NCBI GenBank assembly: GCA_023333565.1
Contig: JAJKFH010000227.1
Location: 434,001 to 498,000 of the forward strand
Length of the DNA stretch: 64,000 nt
Direction: 5' to 3'
Source: Puffinus mauretanicus
Lineage: Eukaryota > Chordata > Aves > Procellariiformes > Procellariidae
Of this stretch, positions 37,304 through 50,348 are shown in pieces. A program made the position numbers and the translations under genes. The notes beneath the pieces are model-generated. The model saw only the letters and a list, made by a program, of their open reading frames with translations, had not been told where the DNA came from and did not search any database. How positions within the stretch are numbered: position 1 is the stretch's first letter; the number at the start of each line of letters is the position of its first letter.

Positions 37304-40300
37304 AGGTAGGTAAGCAAGTTGTTCAGGTCCAAGAACTTATTTTCCTTGAAATAACAAAGACCTTGCTAAACTTTGGAAATGAATTTATTATATTCTTTGG
37401 CTTTTTTTGGCTTTGTTGAAAACTGAATGTTATTATCAGAAAACTGGAGATTGAAAGAGACTAATTATGCTTTAGTAATTGTAACTTTTGTCTCCATGCA
37501 AAAAGAGAAACGTATAAAAGTTGGAAAGTCAATCTGATCTTTTTTCTTTCTTTCTCTTTAGTCTGTTCAAATGTTAAGTAAAAATAAAATGGATTCTCTG
37601 CTCAATAATTGCACTGTAATGAAGATGGACTGATTTATGCTAGATGTGAATATAGTCCTATGGCATGGGGTTTGTTTGCTTCCCCCCCCAAGTATTTGCA
37701 CTTATGTGTGGAGTGCCATATAAGCGTGTGTAGGACAAGAGTCTTAAATGAGGAACAGACTATGCTACTATTAAAAAGAATAGCAGAACTTCAGTTAACT
37801 TCAAAGGAAACAAGATGGAGCCATGCATTTCCAATAAAGTTTGTGTTTGTGCCTGTATAGTGTTCATCCTAGGGAGATTTATAAGGAAGCATTATTTCCC
37901 ACCTATCATAAAGGTATTATGACTAAGATTTTATTCTTATGTGTAATAATGGGGTGTATACACAAACTTTCTTTTTCTAACATAGTTCTCACACTGAAGA
38001 TTTTTTTAAAAATATTAAAAAGACCTATTTGTTTAATTGAGAAACAGCCCTTTTCGGGTTGATATTAGGAAAAAGGCTGAGTGATTATGAAAGGCCTCTT
38101 CCCCTGGTTTTCTTTCAAGGTTCGTGAATTAGCAGTGCTTACAGTGTCATAGCATAGTGGTAAGCTGTGTTGCAAGCTCTAAATGCGTTTTGTAATAGCT
38201 TGGAAAAGAGTTTGTAAAATGACTTTATATGAGAGAATATCCCATTTTGGAGATTTCATAAATCTCATAAAGTTTTGGAAAAAGAAAATCTGCTGTAGTT
38301 ACTTAGTAAAAAGCAGGATCTTTTCAGCTTTCGCACTAGCTCTTCAATTATTTAGACACTCCAGATAGGCAATTCTATATGGCAATGCTGAGGCTTGTTT
38401 TGTTACAACTCCCAAAGCTGTCTGTTTAAAATTAGATAGCAATGTTTGTCAGAGCTATAGCCAGTGTTTAGCTTTAATCTTAATTTTAGATAAATATTGT
38501 ATTGTTTTATAGAATTATCTGGCTTTAAGCACATGAGGCTTGTACCCAGAGGCTATAGAATAAATTCTGTGCTCTCAACTGAACAATTTTGTTAGAGTTC
38601 TGTTGTAAGGCTTGCTGGGTTCAATGTTTCATTCCTGATTTTTCAGATCTTCAAGTGCTTTTTTAATTTGCCTGCAGTGAGTTGTTCGCTAGGTAATGAA
38701 ATGAAGTACTGAACAGGATAGATGTCTGTCTTTGAGATCAGATCATGGTAATATTTGTTTCAAGTGATTAATCTTTCTGTATTGAGTAGTTCTCTGAAAT
38801 AATGTTACGAAGCTAAGGATTTTTATTTAGGTGTCTGTAGAACCAGAACTTTTATGATAAAATTCTGGTTTATATGTCTTACTTTTTCTGCCAACTTTAA
38901 GAATATTTATAACTGATGGTGGACTGAGTCTATTTCTCAGACTCAAAAGTGTTATCTTTTTAAAAAAAGGAAAATAAATGCTCTTTTTTAAGATTCTAAG
39001 AAATGTCTTTAAGATTTCGGTCTATAGTTAAAATGAATGTGATACTTTTTTATTTTTGGTCGTGGGTCCTAAATACAATGTTGGAAGTTGCCAATGTTCT
39101 TATGAACTTTGACTTGATTTGCTTTATTGTCTGATGCTTGATTTTGCTCTTGCAGTGTTTGATAGTAAATAAAAGTGGAATATAGTACATGGGTTTATAT
39201 GTAAATGTACTTCACCCTTGAAACCACAGAATCCTTATAATTAGCATGGAAGTTGGCAGCATACAGGCTTCAAGCTGTTCTTTTTCCCCCTATTTATGTT
39301 GGGCTCATGAGAAACAGCAACAAAACTCTAACTTCTGTTTTAGTATGAAAAATAAAAGGCAAATGTTAGGCAAAGTTATCCCCCACCCCTTTACAAATAG
39401 CCCTTTCCTTTTTTCCTTATTTTGTCTTCCTTGACTTTGAGAAGTCCTAGTTGATGATTCAGGTCCTAGATAATACTTCCACTAGTATTTACCCAGTTCA
39501 GTCAGTTCCTTGATATTAATTCTTGTTAAGGCTCATATGGCACATTAGAGGAAAATGAGGCCAAAGATTTAAGCAGATGCTTTTAATTATGGCTGGCTCT
39601 AATGTAAGGTGAACAGAATCCTACAGGACAGCATATAAAGCTCATCTTTTCTGCACAAAACTATTATGCTTATATCACAAATCATACAGTATAGTAGCAA
39701 ATTCTTCCTTGTAATAGTTGTTTCTAAACTAATGTTTGTAATTTTTCTCCTTGATTGCTGAGCCAGATTTTTACACTTGCATGAATATGGATGTCAAAGC
39801 AGTAAGTTCTTAATTAAATTACCTCCTAGCCTGCAGAAATAAGGTTGGATGTAAGAGTAAGAAGCTATGTCCCCGTTTTCCTGCTTGCAGTAAAAATTAT
39901 TAGATTTCTAAACATAATGGAACAGAGCGAGGAGGAAGAGAAACAGAGGTTGTCAGGAAGGGGAAGTTGCATGACTCAAATATGGAGGGAATATGAAAAG
40001 TAATTTGTATTTTATTTAGGTGTTTAGTCACAGAAATTGAATGAGAAATTTAATGAAATATTTGTGGTTCTTCGAGGCAGGACATACAACTTTTCATCTG
40101 TCATGAGAGGGTTATAGATGTTGGGCTGAACTCACCTGTGCTTTAACTTAGATTGTGAACAGTATAGAATACTATGTGAACTTTCTAGTTTTCATTGCTT
40201 TCTCTTCTTCTCCATCATAAAAGATGAGATGAATAGCTCAATACAGCCCAATGAGTCTGAGCTCTGCAGTGCCTAGGGGAATAAATGACCTGAAGCACCG

Positions 40301-42332
40301 ACAATCCAAGTTTTTTATTGAAGTAGAGGCCTGATTTCTTGTAACTGGATTATGTGTAAAGTGTTATATGTCCACGAGTGACCTTGGCATTGCACTGGAT
40401 GACCAGTCTCTGTCTCTCTGTGATTAGAGTGTTTTTTTCCAGCCCGCTCCAATTCAGCTTCAGGCATTTGCTGAGTTAAAGGATTTACCAGATCATGTGA
40501 GGAGCAGTTCAGGATGCAACGTAGTTATTTACTGTGTAAATGTTACTTGTTTTACAGTTAGTATTTAAGTCTACAGGGATGAGTGTAGACTGGCTGTTAT
40601 AATCCTATGCAAATTTATTTAGTCTCTTGTATGCTAAAAACATTCATTAGTTTTAATAAAATAATGCAAGGATTGGGAAATTGAAAGATGGGATAATTGC
40701 TTTATACAGCATGGAATTTAATATTCAGGAAACAAAGTATTTTAAAATCTTTTGCTTTTATACCAGTGGCAATGAAAATATTGCTTTTATATTGTTGTCT
40801 TCAACAGATCTGATTTTTAATGTTGCTGGAGTTTGCTTGAGGAAATAAGTTTCAAAAATAATCTGTTGGAATAGTTGTGGTGCTTGGACTCAGTTCTCTT
40901 GTTGCACACTGATTTGCTCTGTGATGTGGAAATATACATGTGGTCTTATTCCATAAAGTTACCGGTGGTCTAATCACATGTGTAATGCTACAGCTGATGC
41001 ACTGAAGTGTTTACAGTGTTTAGGTTTTTTGTGTATAAAACCAAGAATACCAAAATTGCAAGGATGTCAAAACTTATGATACCAACCTATTAATCTGTCA
41101 CCAACTCTAAATGCCTCTAAAAGCTCCATTACCATTGAGGTGTCTCCACATTATTCCCACAGTTATGCATGTATGAATCACCAGTGAGGAAAAGGTGATG
41201 CTTATTTTGGTTATTTCTATTGTTTCTGTGCATTTACTACAGAGTATTTGTTTAGTTTCTTAAAGTTGCTACAACTGTGGAATTAAAAAAAAAAAAAAAA
41301 TCAATACTTTGTCAGCCAGTTAATCTAGCCTTTTAAAATGATGTTTGCAAAGGAGCTATTACTGGTGAGTGGGAAATACATATAGATTAGCTTCTGTTCT
41401 TATGCTGATCTTGCTAGGTTTGCTCCCATAGTTGATGGGAGGAGAGGAGTTCTTCCAGAAGGTAACTGTGTTCATCTCTCTCCATTGACTGTAGAGAGAT
41501 GCTGGTGTCTGTAGTCAATGTTATCCAAGCAAACTAGCTAGCATTTATTCCCCTTATGCCTTCAGATCACAGGGTAGAGACTTCATATAATATTCGTAAT
41601 TTTTATGAATAGGCCACAGTCAGGCCTCATGGACAGTGGGAAGAGCTTTCCCTAAGCTTCAGAGGAGGCTGTGTCAGGAAGCCAGTGAAAGTTGCTGAAC
41701 TTGAGCAGCACGGAGTGTGGACCCATCAGCCAGGGCCCAGTGGGCACTGAAGTCATTGTTACTAAATCTTAAAATCTTTCTAGTTTATTAGATTTGTTTT
41801 CCGTGCCAAAAATGGATCGTGTTGTAGTTTATGTACTAATAAAATTCATCTTGGAGGTTAAAAGTGCTTTGGTGTGCTTACTTCCAGGAGTTGCGAATAA
41901 TTTTATTATCAGACTCGAACCAATTTTTCCCTGTCACAGAAGCTCACTACAGTAGTTCAGAACGGCAGATGTCAGTGGCTTGTCCCTAGAACCCTTTTTG
42001 CTGCATAGTTGCCAGAATAATGTTTACCTTAAGGTCTGCACTCTCTGCTTTACAGTGAACAATATTTAGGAGCAGTCTTGCATTCAGTAATACTGTGATG
42101 TAGGGCAAGGAGGTGGTTTTGAAACATGTGAGGAAGCCTTCATGTAAATGATGAACACATTCAATAATGAAGTAATAGCATATCCATAAGCCTGAGCAAG
42201 TATCTTACACCAGCAAACACTTGAATTTCAAATGAAACTGCTCATTGTGTTGTCGTTAAAATAATAGTGAAAACCAGATGCTTCTGTGTCAATCAGTCCA
42301 AGGGCTAAGGCTCAAATGCAATACATACTCAA

Positions 42333-42368
42333 CGCAGGGAGCTCCTTCAGCGCAGGGAGCTCCTTCAG
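42333..42368 (+). repeat. Perfect 18-bp tandem duplication
   Basis: The unit CGCAGGGAGCTCCTTCAG occurs twice head to tail without a mismatch, so it is a recent local duplication. Confidence 0.95.
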
Positions 42369-45300
42369 AATTAAGTTCTGGCTATGATGTAGTCCTTATT
42401 CGTAGGCCTGAGTTTTTAAGCCTCGCTGTATGCAGCTGATGCAGTTAATGTATACCCATGAGTCTTGTGAGCAGAAATTGAAATGTACATGTCTGTGTCC
42501 AGTTTTAGAAGGGGAGGCAAGGAGGCATGTTTTCTGAATTTTATACTAACATGTATGAAAGTGCTCTTATGCCATTACTTAGAGATCTAAATGCAGCTGG
42601 AGTATAGTTCATAGTTTTCATTTAAACTTTTATTGATTACTGACCCCAAAGATATTACCCACAAACTGGAACATGAAAACCTCTCTGTGCAGAGGTGTAT
42701 TTCATTTAACGTGATAGTAAATATAGTTATACAAGAGGGAGAAGAATCTTAGGGAGACTTGTCTGATGGTGCAGATGGCTTTTTGCAAATACTGCACTGG
42801 TGGCTGGTGAAATCTCCAAAGGATAGAAAAAAATAAGTCAAGGCCACAACCTCAATTTACAGCATAACAAAATTAGAAATTGAAAGGATTTGGGGGGAAT
42901 GTACCTCTTGGGAAGAAACTGTGATTTTATGTCTCTTGGTTTGCCACTGTTTCTCTGCCCTTGTAATTGAGTGTGGTACTGAGGATGTACAGTGTTTCGG
43001 GTCTTCCTTTTTTACAATGGTTAGAGACTGGGGCTAATGACTTTTCTGAGTTTCACGCTGCAATTATGGTGCAAGATTTTAATTGTAGATGTGCACAGTC
43101 ATGTGCTTACAACTGATTGTAAGGTAATGCTGAATGAGTACTTAATTAATTCATGGTAATACGGTGTGTTCAAAGGACTTGGGAGTGTACTAGGTATTTG
43201 TATTGATAACTGAGTGATCTTCGTTCCTGCATATGTAGTATTTACATCTACCTGGAATCACCTAGCTTTGACATGCATGGATCAGCGTGCTCATATTCTG
43301 TGGTTATGAGTGATGAATTATATAGGAACTAAAGGCTGAACGAATGAAATAATCTTATTTTACATACCAATTGCTGTACTATTTGATGTTTTCTTCAAAG
43401 CAGAAGCTTTTATCACCAGTTTAAGTTGAATTTGTATGGATTAACAAAGATTAGTATAGAAGTTTTAAAAAAAAAATGAAATTTAATACTTTGTATAATA
43501 TTCATTCAGGACAAGAAAACATTTAAAGATTAAGTTGCAGAATAACAATTAATTGTATGATATTTCTATAATTAATAGAATTGTACTTTTTATCTTGAAA
43601 ATACTTAATAAGCAAATGTCTACCCTATAGATGGGTTGTAGGAAGAACAGCTGAATCTGTTACCTACATGATATTCTGTCTGGGATCAGCACATGGAAAT
43701 TTAAGATCCTTGTTAGGAAGCAATGTATCTCTGGAATTGCTGAAGACCTTTGTGTGAAACAAAAGAAGAAAGAAGGCTCAGTGTTGTGATTCTTTCATGG
43801 TTATTTTGTTACTGCTTATTGGAAGTGTTTGTTATATTCTTCTGTTTTCCTGTCTTTGACTGTGAATTCATCACCTGCAACTTGAAGTGCAATTTATTCC
43901 ATGATTACTGTATTTTCTCATGGATGCTAAGGAAGAGATGTGCGGGAGCAGAAAATTCACTTAATGTTGGCTGGTTGGGTCATCTGTGTCACTGAACAAA
44001 GACAATGTAGGTAGTAATGTCTTTTTTTCTAACTGTAGGACTTGCTCTATTTACAAACTTCTTACCTTGTCTACTGTTGTGCTTTCCTTAATGAAGTATT
44101 TATTTGGAACCCCTTTCCCATTTGATTTTTTTTTTTTTTTTTACTTGCATCCTAACAAGATGTGACGGGGGTAGCAGACTGGTAAAGCACGAAGACCTGT
44201 AAATAAAGGAGCTGTTCATCTTATTAAATTTGTGAAGGGGGAAAAAAAAAACCCCAAACCTGAGAGAACTGTTTCATATGCTATAAGATTATTTCCTTGC
44301 AGTCGCGGGTATTTTGATGACAGTGTTTCAGATTTAGTGTGTTTTTAATGTATCAAACATAATTCTGTTCCTATAGCTTTGTCACTCTTTTTTTTTTTTA
44401 AATGAACTAAAGGTTTCTCTTTTGCTTTTTAATTATTCCACAGATTAATATATTGTAAATGGGCTCATTTCTATGCCTCAAATTAAGCTAGTTCTGTTTC
44501 AGCTTTTTCTCAATTACTCCTGTAATTAAGACCCATAAACCCATAGCAGAGAATAAAATAAGAAAGTAAAAAAAAAAAAGATAAAAAAATAAAAGGGGAC
44601 CGTCTATTTGGCTTGCTTAATAATAAATTGCTTAAAACTCTTTCTGAAACAGCCACTACAAAGGAAATGATTAAGGAACTTGACAGCCTATATGTAGTTT
44701 TGAAAAGAACATAAAGTTTTCAGACAGTAGTCTCATCAGGGATCCCAGTTGTGAACAATCTGGAGTGTACCCACTTAATTATATGAAAACCTGGCATGGT
44801 GCTCAGGGGAAGAATTAAAAAATGCTAAACCTGCATCCCACACTGAGGTGGAATATTTAATCAAGTCAAAAGCTTCATTGCACCCTATAGCAAGCCAAGT
44901 TAAATCTAGGCTGTTAAATATTTTATTAGTGTTGATGTTCATTCTAGCCATATATCAGATCATGGTAACAACAACAGAAGTATTTCTTTCACTTAGAGAA
45001 TATAGGACTATGATATATAATTTTCCTTGACACTTATGATGGTTACTATGGAAAGTAGCCTCAAGGAGAGCTGTGCTTGAGATATGAAGTGGCCCAGGCT
45101 GAAGTGTGTTAAGATGGTCTGGATGCCATACAGGAAAGAACAATTCATAAATGTGTACCATTCTTTATTCTTTTTACACTGCTAGGCACCATTAAATACA
45201 TTAATATAAAAAAATGAGGGTATTGTAGTAAGTCACTGACACACAGACTGTTTTTACTCAAGCCCAAGGACACATCTAAAGAACAAAAAAAAAAAGCATG

Positions 45301-48300
45301 TTATTTTCTTCAAAGCAAGCTCATATAACTGAAAAATATAGGTTCCCTTGTATGATACTTGTGAAGCCAGTTGTATTAAAATTATTTATATCTTTTTAAC
45401 CATTTTTAGCACTCTTTCAGTGCTTTGGCAAGCAAACTTGGACAAGAAGTAAGTTTGTGCTGCACTTTGGGTCAACACATACCTTTATTAGCTGTAATTT
45501 ATTTGTTAGGTATTCAGTGGCTTACGATGCTTGCACTGGAAAGCCATCATAAAAACACTTATACACATAGTATGTTAGAAATACATTTTTCATACTTTTG
45601 AGATCATCTGGAACATTGCTTAGGGATTAATGCATGACTGTGTGCCATAAAGTTAAATGATAGCTGTCGTCTTCCTAAAATGTTTATTTCAAAATGCACT
45701 AAATTCAGGTCAAAATATTTCTAGACACTAATGATCATTACAAACCCATCATTGTCTTTGGCAGCTTACTAGAGATAAGCTTTAAGTGGAAAATTAATAG
45801 GTCTTTTCTAAAAATAAAGCTTAGTTTAAGCAGCTTGCAAGAGGCCACAGGTACTGATAGTATACATAGATTTCTAGTGACTTTCACAGTTTTCATGCCA
45901 TTGACCCCAAGTAAACAAAAATGCTTTAGAAATGCCAGTTAATTGAAAGTACAATTAACCTATAGATAGCTGAAAACAATGCAGACCTAAATCCCAGTTT
46001 GGCATTTTACTCTATTGTCTGGTTCCTGCTCCCACATGAGCCCAACATCAGGTTGGGGCCAAAAATTAACACAAGACTTACTCTTCTGTCCACAGTCATT
46101 TAATTTACTAAAACAGAGTTCAGCTTGCCTTCTGAAGAAGCAAATCAATAATGGTTATTATCATCCTGACATTTAATACCTTTTGAAACCACCTTCTTGT
46201 TTCAATGTTCTGCAGTAATGAAGCCTCCAATGTTGCTCCTTTATACATGTTTTTAACCTTTTTGAACTTAAAAAGACCTCTTGCTTATTATGCTCTACAG
46301 AATAAGAGCAAATACAGAGCGGGGGGGAAAAAGACTAATTACCTCATCTTGATAATTATGAATACCACACTAAATATCCCTCTGACTTTTCTCCTTTCAG
46401 CAGTGAATTGTTATTGCAGCCCCTGAGGCATGTCCACATGAAAAATGTAGCTGAGTTTCCCGACTCCAAAATTGTTGGAATTTGCAGTCCAGGTGATATC
46501 TAAATATAGAGCTGGTATATCTCCCAGCCCTGAAACTTTAAAGTTTAGCCCCTTAATTGTGTAACTATTGGCCCTTCTGTAATTTTATATTTGTTAATAC
46601 CATAATTTTAAAATTCCGTTGCACTTCTAACCGTCTTTATGTTGCCTTTGACATTTAATTGATTTCTTTGGGTTTTTTCATGTGTACAATTTAAGTGACT
46701 GCATAAAATAAAACTATTGTGGAGAATACCTGTTGAGACAGCCCCAACATTTGTATTAGTGTAGGCTGATTCTACTTTATCAGATATTGCGTGAGTTACT
46801 GTAATTGTATTTAAGTGATATACTTTTCATATTAATTGACTCCTCCATAGTCTGAAAAATTATTTCTCTTTGTAGACAGATTATATTGTTAAAAAGGGTG
46901 TACAGTGTTTAAGCCAACTAAGTACTTTGTGTATGCTTCTGAATGGTATTGTATAATACATGTTTATAAATAAAAGTAATGTATTTCTCGAAGCTTCAAG
47001 TTAGATGAACAGCTAAAACTTGCCTTTTGCATACTATGCATTTTGTCTCCTATTGTGTATCTTCATTGAAAAGCAAACACCTTTTCACCCAAATCCTTTA
47101 TTTAAATACAGTTAATTCTGTGCATGTGACCAGCTGAAGAATATGCATAAATTGACGAGAAACAACCTTTTTCTGATTATACAATCAAATATATAGGCCC
47201 TTGTATTAAGCAGGTTGTGATAGTTAAGTTGATTTTTAACAATAGTATGTTGTGATAGGACACAAACTTAGCAGTTCTGAAAGTAGGTCTGTTTCTGACT
47301 ACAAGTATATACTTACCCTCATGTAGGTATCCTGTGAGTCTATGGTCTGATGTCCTTACATTTGTTTATTTTGACCTCTTTTGTTTGTGATTGAATTTGC
47401 ATTTTTCCCATGTTTTTTGGTTCATGTAGGCATTAGATAACTTGTCAGGTTGATAGAATGTACTCTGGCATCTTTCAGTGCTGTTCCTCTTAATCATTGA
47501 CTGAAGTGCAGTACTGTTTGGCTTTACTAGGGAATAAATGCATATTTATTGCTATAAGCCTGAGCTTTTTCTACTACTCATAGGAAACCAGCACTGGGCT
47601 GCAGGCAAGCTAGTCTCTCTGCTGAAGGACAGCTGTGAAAGTTTTAATTTAAAGCATACATTCTTCTAGAATGGATGTACAGATGGGGAAGGCTGCTGAA
47701 TTGGTGAGCAGAAACTGATGGAAATAGGTTATTTTCCTGTTTCTACAGTTTGAAGGTAGCAAAAGCTTGTACAACATGTGCAGGATGAATAGCTTGAATA
47801 ATGTAATTCTACTGCTTTATATGTGTATGTGGAAGACAGTGCCTGTCCTGGATATCTTGCAATTGAAATACTAAGACCAGTAGCATTTAACTAGAGGGAA
47901 GAAAGGCTGCATTAAACACATCACCCAAAGACTTTCACCTTATATTTAGGGCCATGCTTTGACAGAATAGAGAATGCTAGCAATACACAAAGCAGTCTGT
48001 AAATGGCTTACATGTGATGGTCAATAATGTGGAATTATTTTTGTCCAACTCCCATAGACAAACTCACGGAGTTCTTATGCGAGAGCTTTGCTTTCTTGTA
48101 CCTATTTTGCATTCAATCTGCCATGCTTCGCTTTTTCTGTTGGTTTCACTCCCACTGGATGTCCACTTCCTAAAAGTTACTTGTTTAGCAGAAGACCTAG
48201 TGTATCTTTAATTTGATCCTTTTTGTTATTGTTCTATTCCTTTTTTCTCATGCATGTGAATATTTAATGAGGAGCCACAGAATGCTTTAGGACTTTGTGG

Positions 48301-48356
48301 CTTTCAAAAAGTCTTTCTATTTTAACTAACTGTTGTCCACTTTTAATAGCAAGTCC

Positions 48357-48382
48357 TTTTTTTTTTTAAAAAAAAAAAAAAA
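48357..48382. repeat. T-run/A-run palindrome
   Basis: About 11 T are followed directly by about 15 A, a perfect homopolymer inverted repeat. Length is likely to vary and assembly may be unreliable here. Confidence 0.85.
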
Positions 48383-48770
48383 GAAAAAGCAGGATCACTT
48401 GACATGACTAGGATAGAAAACAATTACACAAGCACTTCTACCAGCAGATGTGAGAGAAGAGTAACGCTTGGTAGGAAGGGAGTGAGTGAGTGCTGCTAAG
48501 GTCAGTAAACTTGTAACTCAGCTCAGTTGCAGCCAGAAGAGCAATCCTGATGATGGCTTCACTCTGTTCCCTTGAGACGCTGTTCCTTGAGATTTTAGAA
48601 TACTTTGAAGCTGCACGAGATTTCTATGTTGTATTCAATTAGTCCCAAGGACTTGTACAGAAAAGATCGCATTAAAGAATTTTTAAATAAACAATATATT
48701 AATTTAGGGGCTGCTAACTTATCTGGGAACATCACTGTGTTAGTCTTAAGACCTTTGGATGCAATTGTTA

Positions 48771-48803
48771 TGATGCCTGATTATTTGATGCCTGATTATT
48801 TGA
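48771..48803 (+). repeat. 15-bp tandem duplication
   Basis: TGATGCCTGATTATT is present twice in succession, followed by the first three bases of a third copy. It is a local slippage event. Confidence 0.95.
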
Positions 48804-50230
48804 GGTTCTTCACCTTACAAATGTTTTCTTTCATCTCCTTCAGTAAACTGTCACAGGTCTACCCCCGACTGTCTTAAGAGTGTCCTGCCATGGATGTACT
48901 ATCAGTGTGTTAAGAGAATAGATATTAAAATGCAGTCAAACAATGAGAATGAAGTCTTGCTAAGAGAGGATTTTTAATGAAATGATAGATCCTTGATTAT
49001 TGGAATTGGAATCTCTAGCACATGAGCAGTTCTGCATGCTGAGATGTTAAAACATAAACTCTTTGTTTCAAACTATATAATCCCAGCGTGTAGGAAGTTT
49101 AGGTTTGATTTTCTGGTATATATTGCAACTGCTTTCTTAATTAGAAACAAATAACTAAGCCAGAAGATGATTACCTTAAAGTCGTGAAAAGCTGTATTCC
49201 TGCAAACATCTATGTGGGCATGGATGTTATTACCCCGGATAAGTACTTGAAGGATAAAGCCCTGTAATCCTTTGGAACAGTTTTTCTCTGCTCATGCAAA
49301 CTATTGACACTTAATAATTTCACTGCTGTAGGTCATTGTGATTCTTGTGTGTTCATTTATGCAGAGAAAATAAGTTCCTGATAAGCAGGTTTGTATCTTT
49401 TATGAGCAAACACAGTGTTGACTGAATTGGGAGTTTCCTGCAAAAGTGTCATTTTGAGCTATGAATCCTCACTGTAATGAGAGCAGGAATAAAGCCACCA
49501 CAAGAAAGAAACTAATGAAAACAAAATCCAGATGCAATAAAAGACCAGTAAGAAGAACAGTCTTTAGATAACTCTGGCTTCAAAAAGCTGACAGTTTAAT
49601 TAAAATCCTTATTGGGAACACTAGGTAATATAGCTTTGCATTTAATATGAATATTTTGCAAAACAAGTGTGTGACTATATTTTAAAATCTAAATTAATTG
49701 GTTACTGGCTAGAAAAATGACTGAGATTAGTAGGCATTTGTGCCATCATCCTGCACTGTTTGGTGTCTTGCCATGTTACAGGTGCAATGAGATAGTGGTC
49801 TGACTTCGCATGACCAGTCTTGCAAAATTGAGCTATTTCAATATTTTGTTAAGATTTTTGGATGCTACTGAAACAAGGCTGAAACAATATATACTTCTAG
49901 TTAAGTCTAGAGCCTTATGTCATGAAAGGAGGAGAAAAAAAAAAAAGGAAAAACAGGTAATTAGCTTTTTTACTCCTATTGGCACAAATCAAAGATCTGC
50001 ATATTGTCTTGAATGCTTTTAGTAAAAATGGGCTGAGTTTCAGATAGGATTCATTTGGAATGTAAAATGAAAACCTTTTTGAATAAGAATATTGATAGTT
50101 TCCCTTCAAGTCTCTTAGACAGTTGTTTCTAAGCTTATCTTTGCAAAGTTCATGCAAAGCCTAGTGTATGTCTTGCTTATTTCTTGCATGTTGTAGCACT
50201 TCAGAATACTGCATGACAATCACTTAATTT

Positions 50231-50348
50231 ACACCGCTATGAGTGGGTAAGAATTAATCCAGCTTTACAGCTAGGCTGAAAGAACAGAGGCGAAGCGATT
50301 TGCTCAAGGTCATCCAGAAGATTATTGGCAGAGCCAGGATTAAAACTT
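50231..50348 (-). mobile_element. Decayed MIR-like CORE-SINE fragment
   Basis: On the + strand a stretch reading CTATGAGTGGGTAAG, CTTTACAG, AACAGAGGCGAAGCGATTTG, CTCAAGGTCA and then TTGGCAGAGCCAGGATT follows, in order, the reverse complement of the MIR core (the region familiar as TTTACAG..., GAGG..AAG.GACTTG, CAAGGTCA and GGCAGAGCC.GGATT). The tRNA head and tail are not recognisable. MIR belongs to an amniote-wide SINE family, long inactive and scarce in birds. The family match is from memory of the consensus. Confidence 0.72.

Larger units (their letters stand above)
37304..50230. other. AT-rich region with + strand T and G excess, no protein-coding exon
   Basis: ORFs are short and match nothing recognised. 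Homopolymers occur near 41285 (A), 44128 (T) and 48357 (T then A), and small tandem duplications at 42333 and 48771. An AATAAA at 41838-41843 followed by a GT-rich stretch (41861-41880) looks like a + strand polyadenylation site, and another AATAAA is at 46969-46974. The T over A and G over C bias suggests rightward transcription (inference). Confidence 0.5.
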
